NCBI GenBank assembly: GCA_937916565.1
Contig: CALFSR010000240.1
Location: forward strand, 1-13,143
DNA length: 13,143 nt
Source: an uncultured Bacillota bacterium
Lineage (GTDB): Bacteria; Bacillota; Limnochordia; Limnochordales; ZCTH02-B6
Reading direction: 5' to 3'
Shown piece by piece: positions 6,743 to 13,143 of the stretch. Every line of letters begins with the position of its first letter. The stretch's first letter is position 1. The translations under genes and the position numbers were made by a program. A model generated the notes under the pieces. That model was not told the DNA's origin, did not search any database, and was given only the letters and a program-made list of their open reading frames with translations.

Positions 6743-7671
6743 CGCGACCGAACCCCCTCAAGTCGCGCCAGGTCCTCGGGCCACAACCCCGAAGCCGCCG
6801 GCTTTCGCACCGTGCCCTCGAGCACCGGCACGTACTCGACGGCCCGCACGAGCGCCTCTTGGTCCCGCAGTAGCGGTACGATTGCCAGCACTACATCGCC
6901 CGTAGCCGGGTCTTGACGGGCGATGGGCGTGAACTCAGGCTCGTCGACGTCCATCTTGAGCCCCAAAAGCATGGACACTTCGTGGGCGATGGCCTGCCTT
7001 TGGCCGAGGTTGGCCAAGGTGGCGCGAGCGTTGGCGTCCTTGGGGCGGATGACAACGGCGAGCCCTTCCTCCAGATACCGGCTGCGGGACGCGGGCAACC
7101 CAACGTTCATGATGGTCACCCCCGCCACCGTCAGCAGCGGTCCTTGAAACTCAAGGGGCGCTGGTTTCACGATGGCGATATCTCCAATGCGCTGGCCCGA
7201 CATGAGCCCCTGCAACAAGGAGATGACGACAAGGCCCGTCGCCGCCGCTGCAGCCAGTGACCATCCGGGACCGTGGGGCGCAGCCACGACGCCCGCGAGG
7301 CTTGCGGCCAGGGCGGTCACCATCGCCAGGTAGTTGCGGGCCTCAAAGACGCGCGCAATGCCTTCGATGTACGCAGCACCCCGGGGGACGAGTTCCGTCG
7401 TCTCCATGTTGAGCAGCGACTCGCGCTCGACGGCCCGCACTTCTCGGAATTGCGTCGCCGCCAAGGCGAGAAAGGACGCCGCCGCCAAGTCGCCGGTGAC
7501 GACGGCCGGCGGGGCGATGGCACCGAGGGCCGCCGCGACGAAGCCGAGCGACAGGTGGATGGTGTACCCTTGCGGGTAGCTGGGAAACTGCCGGTAGTCC
7601 CTGCGCAAGAGCAGCAGGCGGGCGACGGTGCCTGCCGCCGTACCTGCGGCTACCGGCGGCACGATATCCAT
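6739..7671 (-). CDS. YIEGIA-family sporulation membrane protein
   Basis: The 310-residue protein contains the name-giving hexapeptide YIEGIA at 101-106, within RGAAYIEGIARVFEARNYLAM. Hydrophobic segments lie near residues 4-22, 38-75, 115-131 and 137-156. The C-terminal half from about 160 is largely hydrophilic (RIGDIAIVKPAPLEFQGPLL, MNVGLPASRSRYLEEGLAVVI) and ends in a short basic tail. The family occurs in endospore formers and is regarded as a spore membrane protein; its molecular role is not something I can read from the sequence. The start is the ATG at 7671, with a GGGGGG ribosome site upstream. It lies 22 nt after spoIIP and overlaps the following small gene by 4 nt. Confidence 0.9.
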   Translation of the reverse strand: MDIVPPVAAGTAAGTVARLLLLRRDYRQFPSYPQGYTIHLSLGFVAAALGAIAPPAVVTGDLAAASFLALAATQFREVRAVERESLLNMETTELVPRGAAYIEGIARVFEARNYLAMVTALAASLAGVVAAPHGPGWSLAAAAATGLVVISLLQGLMSGQRIGDIAIVKPAPLEFQGPLLTVAGVTIMNVGLPASRSRYLEEGLAVVIRPKDANARATLANLGQRQAIAHEVSMLLGLKMDVDEPEFTPIARQDPATGDVVLAIVPLLRDQEALVRAVEYVPVLEGTVRKPAASGLWPEDLARLEGVRSR

Positions 7672-7693
7672 GGCCGCTGCCCCCCTAGAGCGG

Positions 7694-8959
7694 CTATGAG
7701 CCCCCGCCGCCTGACGCCCCGTCGCCCTCGCCGCCGCCCTCGCCGGCGCCGGTCCGCGCCCCGGCCCTGCCGGCTTCCCGTTGCACGAACGAGCGCAGCC
7801 GCGCCCACGCGGCCTGGGGGCTGCCTTCGTTGATCCAGAGGTACCCGAAGGCGCCGGCGGCGGCGATAAGAAGCACCCACAGCGTGGTGCGCCAGCCGGC
7901 GCCGCCGATCTGTTCGCCGGCGGGCTCGGCTGTACCCGGGGCAAGGCCCGCCGCCGCCGGGTACACTTCCGCCATGAGCCTCGCCGCCCGGATAGCTTCT
8001 TCCAGGCTCGTCTCGTGGGTGCCGAACTCCATGAGGATAGTGCGGGGTCCGACGTCCTGGTTGTAGTTGCCCCGGGCATTGAAGATCCCCTTGACTAGGC
8101 CCGGATAGCGCTCGTCGGCCACCGCCTTGATGCGCTTGGCGAGCTCAAGGTTAGCCTCCCGGTTTGGGTTTTGGCGCCCGACGACGAGCCGTACTTTGGT
8201 CAGTTGCTCTCCGGCCACCACGTCCCGGTACTGCTCCGCCGGGATAGCGTCCCGGTGCACGTCGATGAGGGCCACCGCGCCCTGTTCCAGAAGCTCCCGC
8301 ACCGTCGCCCGGGAACGCTGATAGGCGCCGCCGTCGTGCGGCAGGTGGCTGCGGTCGGACCAGATGGCCCGGTATCCCTCCTGCTCCAGCGCGTCCTTGA
8401 GCGCCCGGCCGACTTCGACGATGTCGCCCCGCGGCTCCTGAAACTCTTCGCCGGAATCGGGGACATAGGATTCGGCGTTATGGCTGTGGTAAATGGCGAT
8501 GGGCCCGCCCCGCTCGTCCCGCCGGGCTTGCGCCTCTTCGGCCCACGCCGGAAACAGCCCGCCCAGCCACGGCAGGCGCGCGATGTTGCGGGCCAGCCAG
8601 CCTAGCCCTGGCGCCCCGGCCGCTGGGGCCACCGGAGCCCGCCCGTCCGCGGCGACGACCCGCGGCAGCTGCACCTCTTCCCGGAACTCGGCCTCCACGG
8701 TCCGGTCGTCGCGAACCGCCACCACCTCATACAGCTTGTTGTCGGCCGTGATGTACGTGTCGCCTACCACCGGAGCGATGGCGGTGTACGTGATCACATC
8801 CCCCGCCTCGTCACGCCAGGTGTAGTAGCCGTCCGCGGCCCGGTGGCCGATGCCGTCGTCAAACGCCCGTTCCCAATCGATGGCCTGACCGGTGGCCGGC
8901 GGCGCCCACAATAGCACCAGCACCCATGCGACGGCCATCAAGCGCCCGCCCTTACCCAC
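7694..8959 (-). CDS. spoIIP: SpoIIP-like peptidoglycan hydrolase
   Basis: SpoIIP proteins are peptidoglycan amidase/endopeptidases that act with SpoIID and SpoIIM during forespore engulfment. From the GTG at 8959 (GGAGG about 9 nt upstream) the product is 421 residues with a signal-like N-terminus: basic MGKGGR, hydrophobic core LMAVAWVLVLLW, possible cleavage after ATGQA (about 26). A small domain at about 45-95 (GDTYITADNKLYEVV) precedes the catalytic domain. That domain has IAIYHSHNAESY (His158, His160, Glu163), LIDVHRDA (His235) and LMEFGTHETSLEEA (Glu311), the expected metal and catalytic residues. A transmembrane helix (about 359-374) and a Gly/Arg-rich tail follow. The start overlaps the DUF1614 gene by 8 nt. 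It may be a second SpoIIP-type protein rather than the gpr-linked one. Confidence 0.88.
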   Translation of the reverse strand: MGKGGRLMAVAWVLVLLWAPPATGQAIDWERAFDDGIGHRAADGYYTWRDEAGDVITYTAIAPVVGDTYITADNKLYEVVAVRDDRTVEAEFREEVQLPRVVAADGRAPVAPAAGAPGLGWLARNIARLPWLGGLFPAWAEEAQARRDERGGPIAIYHSHNAESYVPDSGEEFQEPRGDIVEVGRALKDALEQEGYRAIWSDRSHLPHDGGAYQRSRATVRELLEQGAVALIDVHRDAIPAEQYRDVVAGEQLTKVRLVVGRQNPNREANLELAKRIKAVADERYPGLVKGIFNARGNYNQDVGPRTILMEFGTHETSLEEAIRAARLMAEVYPAAAGLAPGTAEPAGEQIGGAGWRTTLWVLLIAAAGAFGYLWINEGSPQAAWARLRSFVQREAGRAGARTGAGEGGGEGDGASGGGGS

Positions 8960-9671
8960 GGTCCCCACCTCCCGGCTCTTCACCGTCGGCGTCGCCCGCC
9001 GGATCGGCCTCGGTGAGCGCTTCCCGCAGCGGCTCGGGGCGATCCTGCGCCGGACCGCCGCCGAGCCGCTCGCGCGTTTCCCCAACGAGCTCGGCCAAGC
9101 CGACCGACACGACACCCGCCAGCACGGTGGCGTCGAAGAAACCGCCGCCGCCCAGGGCGAGCGCCGTGACCTGCCCGGGCGCGGGAGTGTTGATGAAAAG
9201 CTCCAGGAGCTGGAACAGGATAAGGCCCAGCGTGCCCGCGATGAACGCAGCCCGGCGGGAACGGCCGAAAAGGTAAGCCACGATCCCTCCGACGAGAGCG
9301 AACATCCACAACGGGTCAAGGACCGCTGTCCGGCCACCGTGCGGGCCGAAGTCGGTCAGCTGCGCCATACCCCACACGGCGACGCCGGTTACCAGGGCGG
9401 CCAGCACCGCCCGCACCCTTTCCCAAGCCGTGCCTGCGCGGGCGAGGAGGTACAGGGCCAACACGGCGGGTACGATGACCCCGCCGACGTTCACGGTAAC
9501 CGCAACCCGGCCGCGGCTGACAGGTATGTCAAAGAAGCTGCCGGCGACGATCAGTCCCAGGATGACCAAGGCCTGGGTGTCGGTGAGGCGCATCCGGTCC
9601 AGCACCCGGTGGGCGGCCCCAAAGAAGACCAGGGCGGCCACCACCAACAACACGCTCAACCCTAAGGGCAC
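8952..9671 (-). CDS. DUF1614-like polytopic membrane protein
   Basis: The 239-residue protein is strongly hydrophobic, with about seven predicted membrane helices between residues 4 and 196. They are followed by a hydrophilic tail rich in Gly, Glu and Asp. Segments such as AHRVLDRMRLTDTQALVILG, SFFDIPVSRG and VTVNVGGVIVPAVLALYLL match my memory of the DUF1614 family, common in Clostridia and some archaea and without known function. The GTG at 9671 has AAGGAG about 9 nt upstream. It is the first gene of the run that contains spoIIP and YIEGIA, and its stop overlaps the spoIIP start, so a role in spore membranes is a reasonable inference only. The family call is from recognition and was not tested. 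Confidence 0.75.
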   Translation of the reverse strand: MPLGLSVLLVVAALVFFGAAHRVLDRMRLTDTQALVILGLIVAGSFFDIPVSRGRVAVTVNVGGVIVPAVLALYLLARAGTAWERVRAVLAALVTGVAVWGMAQLTDFGPHGGRTAVLDPLWMFALVGGIVAYLFGRSRRAAFIAGTLGLILFQLLELFINTPAPGQVTALALGGGGFFDATVLAGVVSVGLAELVGETRERLGGGPAQDRPEPLREALTEADPAGDADGEEPGGGDRG

Positions 9672-9686
9672 GGCCGCTCACTCCTT

Positions 9687-9754
9687 CCGGCGGCTAGCGT
9701 GCCCCTGCCTTTCGGGGGCTATGCCGGATGAAGGGTCTGCGGCCGAACCCGCAG
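9687..9754 (-). promoter_or_regulatory. Structured leader of the DUF1614-spoIIP-YIEGIA unit
   Basis: Two hairpins lie upstream of the DUF1614 ribosome site. The first, 9754-9737, has a perfect 6-bp stem CTGCGG/CCGCAG with a 6-nt loop. The second, 9727-9687, has an outer stem CCGGC/GCCGG and an inner stem GCCCC/GGGGC around a CGAAAGGCA loop, and ends directly against the AAGGAG ribosome site. The order of short motifs in the second hairpin resembles half of a GEMM-type riboswitch, but the other half is not present. I found no clear promoter here. Leader function is inferred. Confidence 0.4.
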
Positions 9755-9789
9755 CCGGCACCTGTCGGGATGGGACTTGCGAAAGCGCG

Positions 9790-9819
9790 AAAAGGCCCGC
9801 CGCGATGGCGGCGGGCCTT
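9790..9819 (-). terminator. Terminator downstream of rpsA
   Basis: A perfect 12-bp stem, AAGGCCCGCCGC pairing with GCGGCGGGCCTT around a 4-nt loop (arms 9819-9808 and 9803-9792), starts 29 nt after the rpsA stop. On the minus strand it ends in TTTT and then CGCGCTTTC, a short T-tail. The strong GC stem and its position between two units make it a good terminator despite the short tail. Confidence 0.8.
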
Positions 9820-9848
9820 GTGTACGTACCTTACGGCGCCTGTCCCGG

Positions 9849-11099
9849 TTATTCGTCGCCCTGGCGGCCGAGCAGGTCGCTTAAGCCGCTCACCCGGTCG
9901 GCGATGGTCAAGGAGTCCGGACCGGGATCCGAGTAAGACACCGGTGTGGCCGGTTCCTTCGGTTTTTGCTCCTTGGGTTGGGCGGCGCGGATGCTGAGCC
10001 CGATCCGGCGCGCACCCGGGTCAAGGTTGACGATCTTGACCTTCACGCGCTGGCCCGGCTGGACGACGTCCGAGGGCTTTTCAACCCGCCGGTCGGCGAG
10101 CTGCGAGATGTGGACGAGCCCTTCGATGCCGTCTTCGAGCTTCACAAAGGCACCGAAGTCGACGATGCGCGTGACCTCGCCCTCTACGACCTGGCCTTCC
10201 TGGTAGCGGCTTGCGACCGTGCTCCAAGGATCCGGCGTCGTCTCCTTGAGGCTCAGGGAAATGCGCTCGCGCTCCCGGTCGATGCCAAGAATCTTGACCC
10301 GGATCTCCTGTCCCTCATGCAGCACATCCTGGGGATGGCGCACGCGGCTCCAAGCCATCTCGGAGACGTGCAGCAACCCTTCGACACCGCCGCCAATGTC
10401 CACGAAGGCGCCGAAGTCGGTGAGCCGCCGGACGACGCCGGTTACGACCTGGCCTTCCTGCAGCCGGCCAAAAGCTTCCTCCTTGGCCCGGGCGAGCTCC
10501 TCCTCCAGCAGCTCCTTGCGGGACAGCACAACGTTGCGCCGTTGCCGGTCCAGCTCCAGAATGCGAAAACGAAGCCGCTGGCCGACGTACTGCTCGAGGT
10601 TGTCGACGAAATTGCGATCGACGTGGGAAGCCGGTACGAACCCGCGCACCCCAAGGTCCACCAGGAGGCCTCCTTTGACGCGTGCCGTCACCTCGGCCTC
10701 CACCGGCTCGCCCTTTTCGTACTTGGCGGTCAGCTCCTCCCAGGCCTGCCGCTCATCGGCACGGCGCTTGGAGAGCACCACCGTACCTTCGCCTTCGTCG
10801 ACCCGCAGCACCTGCACGGCGATGTTGTCGTCGACCCGCAGGACGTCCTCAGGCGCCTGCCCGGGCCGCAGGCCAAGCTCGCTGGCGGGGATACGCCCCT
10901 CGGTCTTGTAGCCCACGTCCACGAGCACTTCGTCGCCACCGACATGGACCACCCGGCCCTCGACGATTTCACCTGGCGTGAGAGGCTTCAGCGTCTCGTC
11001 GTACTGCTCGGTCACCGCGTCCGGTTCGGCTGCGGCCCGGCCGTTGCCCTGGGCCTGTGTGGACTGCTCAAGCTGCTTGTCTTCCGGGTAGTCGCTCAT
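9849..11099 (-). CDS. rpsA: Ribosomal protein S1 homologue with four S1 domains
   Basis: S1-repeat proteins bind mRNA and the 30S subunit. This one is 416 residues from the ATG at 11099. An acidic, Gln-rich N-terminal segment (1-40) is followed by four S1 RNA-binding domains at about 41-112, 128-196, 213-286 and 299-372, then a charged tail. Domains 3 and 4 are the most typical, with LTDFGAFVDIGGGVEGLLHVSEM and IVDFGAFVKLEDGIEGLVHISQL. Four domains is the form common in Bacillota, unlike the six-domain Escherichia coli S1, so whether it replaces full S1 function is uncertain. An ATG at 11126 would add nine residues but lacks a ribosome site. The gene follows cmk and plsC, a familiar order in Bacillota, and ends at a terminator. 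Confidence 0.95.
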   Translation of the reverse strand: MSDYPEDKQLEQSTQAQGNGRAAAEPDAVTEQYDETLKPLTPGEIVEGRVVHVGGDEVLVDVGYKTEGRIPASELGLRPGQAPEDVLRVDDNIAVQVLRVDEGEGTVVLSKRRADERQAWEELTAKYEKGEPVEAEVTARVKGGLLVDLGVRGFVPASHVDRNFVDNLEQYVGQRLRFRILELDRQRRNVVLSRKELLEEELARAKEEAFGRLQEGQVVTGVVRRLTDFGAFVDIGGGVEGLLHVSEMAWSRVRHPQDVLHEGQEIRVKILGIDRERERISLSLKETTPDPWSTVASRYQEGQVVEGEVTRIVDFGAFVKLEDGIEGLVHISQLADRRVEKPSDVVQPGQRVKVKIVNLDPGARRIGLSIRAAQPKEQKPKEPATPVSYSDPGPDSLTIADRVSGLSDLLGRQGDE

Positions 11100-11131
11100 G
11101 CGCTTTCCATCCCCCTGATGCACCATGAAGC

Positions 11132-11181
11132 AAAAAAACTAGAACCCCTGACTTATTCGGTTCGCAGGGTAAGATCCCTGC
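11132..11181 (-). promoter_or_regulatory. Candidate rpsA leader with competing hairpins and T7 run
   Basis: In the 119-nt gap before rpsA the minus strand has GCAGGG-ATCTTA-CCCTGC (11181-11164), a 6-bp hairpin. The 3' arm and the next bases can instead pair downstream, CCCTG (11169-11165) with CAGGG (11150-11146), or GAACC (11163-11159) with GGTTC (11146-11142). These lie just before a run of seven T (11138-11132). The arrangement could be a weak terminator between plsC and rpsA or an attenuator. The downstream stems are only 5 bp, so this is tentative. Confidence 0.35.
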
Positions 11182-11218
11182 TGAAAATTGAGCTTGTTTC
11201 CTGGCCTTGTCCGCTTTT

Positions 11219-11932
11219 TTAGACCTCTTTCCCTCCCGTCGCGTAGCCTTTCCGGCCCAAGGGGCTGTTATCAGGCGACGCGGGACCGGCGTCCAGCGCC
11301 TCTCCCGATCCGTTCCCCGCTTCCGCGCCGCCGGGCAGAAGCGCCGCGATGGCCCGGTGAACCTCCTCGGCCGCCCGGTGCAGTGTCGCCCGATCGAGCC
11401 GCTCGACCCGTTCAAAGGTAAGAGGCGGTCCCATGCGCAAGGTGATGGCACTGCGCCTCGGCAGCCGCCGGCCGCCCGAATCGAGCGCCCGTTCAAGGCC
11501 TACAACGGCCATGGGCACGACGGGTGCACCCGACTTCAGGGCGATCATGGCCACGCCGGCCTTGCCGTCTTGCAGCTCGCCGGTGTCGCTGCGGGTGCCT
11601 TCGGGATAGATGCCCACTACGTGCCCTTCCTCCAGCATCTTAAGCGCGTGGCGGATTGACTGCCGATCCGGCTGGCCACGCTTTACCGGAAACGCGTACA
11701 CCTTGCGCAGCAACCACGCGAGGGCGCGGTTCTGAAACAACTCCTGCTTGGCCATGAAGTGGATGGGCCGGGGCACGGCCGCTCCAATGATCAGCGGATC
11801 GAGGTAGTTGACGTGGTTGGGGGCGAGGATGGCGGGTCCAGCCTTGGGTAGGTGGTGAAAATCCTCGAAACGCCAGCGGAAGTACAAGCCGAAAAGAGGC
11901 CGCAACAGCAGTTGGACTACTCGGTACAGCAC
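11219..11932 (-). CDS. plsC: 1-acyl-sn-glycerol-3-phosphate acyltransferase PlsC
   Basis: PlsC acylates lysophosphatidic acid to phosphatidic acid at the membrane, the second acylation after PlsY. From the GTG at 11932 the product is 237 residues. It has a hydrophobic/amphipathic N-terminus (VLYRVVQLLLRPLFGLYF), then the HX4D catalytic motif in APNHVNYLDP (His40, Asp45), and IYPEGTRS (108-115), which binds the glycerol phosphate. GAPVVPMAVVG is the usual fourth block. A C-terminal extension rich in Gly and Ala looks disordered. I prefer 11932 because GGAGG lies about 8 nt upstream; a GTG at 11953 would add seven residues. The start overlaps the end of cmk by 16 nt, indicating coupling. Confidence 0.94.
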   Translation of the reverse strand: MLYRVVQLLLRPLFGLYFRWRFEDFHHLPKAGPAILAPNHVNYLDPLIIGAAVPRPIHFMAKQELFQNRALAWLLRKVYAFPVKRGQPDRQSIRHALKMLEEGHVVGIYPEGTRSDTGELQDGKAGVAMIALKSGAPVVPMAVVGLERALDSGGRRLPRRSAITLRMGPPLTFERVERLDRATLHRAAEEVHRAIAALLPGGAEAGNGSGEALDAGPASPDNSPLGRKGYATGGKEV

Positions 11933-12606
11933 TCCTGCAGCCTCCTCCGGCACAAGAGCAGCACGTGCTGGACGACCTGCTCCAGCGTCAAATCGGTCGT
12001 GTCGATCACGATCGCGTCGTCGGCTACCCGCAGCGGCGAGACGGTCCGGCCCGAGTCGATCCGGTCCCGCTCCTCCAGGTTGCGGCGGACCGCCTCGAGA
12101 TCCGCCCCGTCGCCCCGGGCGGATGCCTCGGCAAACCGGCGCCGGGCCCGCTCTTCGATGGAAGCCGTGAGAAACAGTTTCAAGTCCGCGTCCGGGAGCA
12201 CGACGGTGCCGATGTCGCGCCCGTCCATGACCACGCCGCGGCCGCGGGCCAGCTCCCGCTGCAGGCCGATCAGGTGCCGGCGGACGTCAGGGATGGCGGC
12301 CACCTTGGAGACAGCATTCGAAACGGCGAGAGAGCGGATGTCATCCGTGACCTCCTCGCCGTTCAGAAATACCCGGCAACCGTTCGTCCCTTGTTCGAGA
12401 TGAACGATGCACTGCTCCACGACGGCGCTCACCGCGCCGGGGTCGTCCACCGGCGCCCCCGCCCGCAGCACAGCCAGCGTCAGCGCCCGGTACATGGCTC
12501 CCGTGTCGATGTAAAGATAGTCTAAGGCTTCGGCGACTTTGCGGGCAACGGTGCTCTTGCCCGCGCCCGCCGGCCCGTCGATGGCGATGACAAGGCGGTT
12601 GCTCAA
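11917..12606 (-). CDS. cmk: Cytidylate kinase
   Basis: This enzyme phosphorylates CMP and dCMP using ATP, feeding nucleotide and CDP-lipid synthesis. The 229-residue protein has the P-loop GPAGAGKST (11-19), the NMP-binding YIDTGAMYRALT, and GRDIGTVVLPDADLKLFLTAS followed by the Arg-rich ERARRR lid segment, all typical of the family at normal length. The start is a TTG at 12606, the only start compatible with the P-loop position; the ribosome site (AGGGG about 11 nt upstream) is weak, which suggests coupling to tyrA only 13 nt away. Its 3' end overlaps plsC. Confidence 0.96.
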   Translation of the reverse strand: MSNRLVIAIDGPAGAGKSTVARKVAEALDYLYIDTGAMYRALTLAVLRAGAPVDDPGAVSAVVEQCIVHLEQGTNGCRVFLNGEEVTDDIRSLAVSNAVSKVAAIPDVRRHLIGLQRELARGRGVVMDGRDIGTVVLPDADLKLFLTASIEERARRRFAEASARGDGADLEAVRRNLEERDRIDSGRTVSPLRVADDAIVIDTTDLTLEQVVQHVLLLCRRRLQECCTE

Positions 12607-12619
12607 GCTGCCTGTACCC

Positions 12620-13143
12620 CTATCCCCTGCGGCGCGCCGTAAAGCCCAGCGCGCTGAGCTGCGTCAAGGCCTGCTCCAAGTCCTCTTCGTCGGCAAAGGC
12701 GAGCCGCAGCGTGCCGCCCTCGCCCTCCCGCACCCGCAGGATTTCGATGTCCTTTATATTGATTCCCTTCGCCGCGATGCACCCGGCCACCTCGTGGATG
12801 GCGCCCGGACGATCCTCCAGCTGCACAACGAGCTCGTACATGGGCGACAGGATGCCCTTGCGGTGCCGGGGCAGCTGCTCTCGCACCGCCCGGGCCTGTT
12901 CCATATGGGCGATCAGCGCGTCCCCGTCCTCGCGTGCCAGAGCTTCCCGGGCCTGCGCCAAGGCGGCGGCAAAGCGATCCATCATCTCAAGGAGCGGTTT
13001 CCGGTTGCTCAAGCAGATGTCCCGCCACATGACCGGATCACCTGACGCCACCCGCGTCGTGTCCCGAAAGCCTCCCGCGGCCAAAGCCAACACCTGCGGG
13101 TCGTGGGCGGCTACGCCACCTACCGCCATGGTCAGCGCGACCG
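12620..13143 (-). CDS. tyrA: Prephenate dehydrogenase, C-terminal part with ACT domain (cut by window edge)
   Basis: TyrA oxidatively decarboxylates prephenate to 4-hydroxyphenylpyruvate for tyrosine synthesis. About 173 residues are visible and the frame is open to the window edge, so the NAD-binding domain lies outside. The visible part contains the end of the helical dehydrogenase domain (LAAGGFRDTTRVASGDPVMW, then DICLSNRKPLLEMMDRF), typical of the family. A C-terminal ACT domain follows (YELVVQLEDRPGAIHEVAGC, KGINIKDIEILRV), the form common in Bacillota and often linked to feedback by aromatic amino acids. Internal ATG codons such as 13129 are not the start. It ends 13 nt before cmk. Confidence 0.93.
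   Translation of the reverse strand, partial: VALTMAVGGVAAHDPQVLALAAGGFRDTTRVASGDPVMWRDICLSNRKPLLEMMDRFAAALAQAREALAREDGDALIAHMEQARAVREQLPRHRKGILSPMYELVVQLEDRPGAIHEVAGCIAAKGINIKDIEILRVREGEGGTLRLAFADEEDLEQALTQLSALGFTARRRG

Noticed and set aside
7672..8079. N-terminal extension of the YIEGIA frame to 8079
   Set aside because: This part is Arg/Pro/Ala-rich antisense-like sequence inside spoIIP; the ATG at 7671 has a ribosome site and a proper membrane start.
8960..9337. N-terminal extension of the SpoIIP frame to 9337
   Set aside because: The extension is Ser/Arg-rich and overlaps the DUF1614 gene. The GTG at 8959 has a good ribosome site and gives a normal signal sequence.
10128..10460. Near-repeated sequence within rpsA (antisense of DFGAFV segments)
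   Set aside because: It is explained by the repeated S1 RNA-binding domains of one protein, not by a DNA repeat or mobile element.
9966..11222. Plus-strand open frame of 418 codons opposite rpsA
   Set aside because: It is a GC-driven shadow of the S1-repeat gene; its apparent repeats reflect the antisense of the S1 domains.

Overview
The window is about 13 kb of very GC-rich DNA. All fourteen recognisable genes lie on the minus strand, so transcription runs from high to low coordinates. Housekeeping genes typical of Bacillota (cmk, an S1-repeat rpsA homologue, der, plsY, hup) sit beside unmistakable endospore genes (spoIVA, a SpoIIP-type hydrolase, a YIEGIA-family membrane protein). This points to a high-GC, spore-forming member of the Bacillota, of the kind found in Symbiobacterium, Thermaerobacter or Limnochordia. 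The genus cannot be fixed from the sequence alone. No mobile elements, tRNA or rRNA genes, CRISPR arrays or clearly foreign genes were seen.

Layout in the direction of transcription. (1) 13143-11219: the 3' part of tyrA (cut by the window edge), cmk and plsC are tightly packed and probably one transcript. (2) 11218-9788: a 119-nt leader with competing hairpins and a T7 run, the four-S1-domain rpsA homologue, and a strong hairpin terminator. (3) 9787-5990: a structured leader, then five closely spaced genes: a DUF1614-like membrane protein, a secreted SpoIIP-like peptidoglycan hydrolase, YIEGIA, its small presumed partner, and a DUF3189-like protein. Spacing and overlaps suggest one sporulation transcription unit. 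(4) 6013-2354: a good sigma-A-type promoter lies over the end of the DUF3189 gene and could drive der and plsY, which overlap. spoIVA follows, with a possible sigma-E-like promoter of its own, and a perfect palindromic terminator closes the unit. (5) 2352-1787: hup (HU) with a TTG start and its own terminator. (6) 1782-1: an extended -10 promoter followed by hom and thrC (cut by the window edge), which overlap by ATGA.

Functionally, the region joins aromatic and threonine biosynthesis, nucleotide and phospholipid synthesis, ribosome maturation (Der), translation (S1), nucleoid packaging (HU) and spore morphogenesis (SpoIVA, SpoIIP, YIEGIA group). The least understood part is the five-gene set at 9671-5990. 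Only SpoIIP in that set has a well-established activity, and the DUF3189 protein carries an intriguing phosphatase-like loop that lacks the catalytic arginine. Nothing here looks like a wholly new system; the most promising leads are that set, its leader RNA and the DUF3189 motif.
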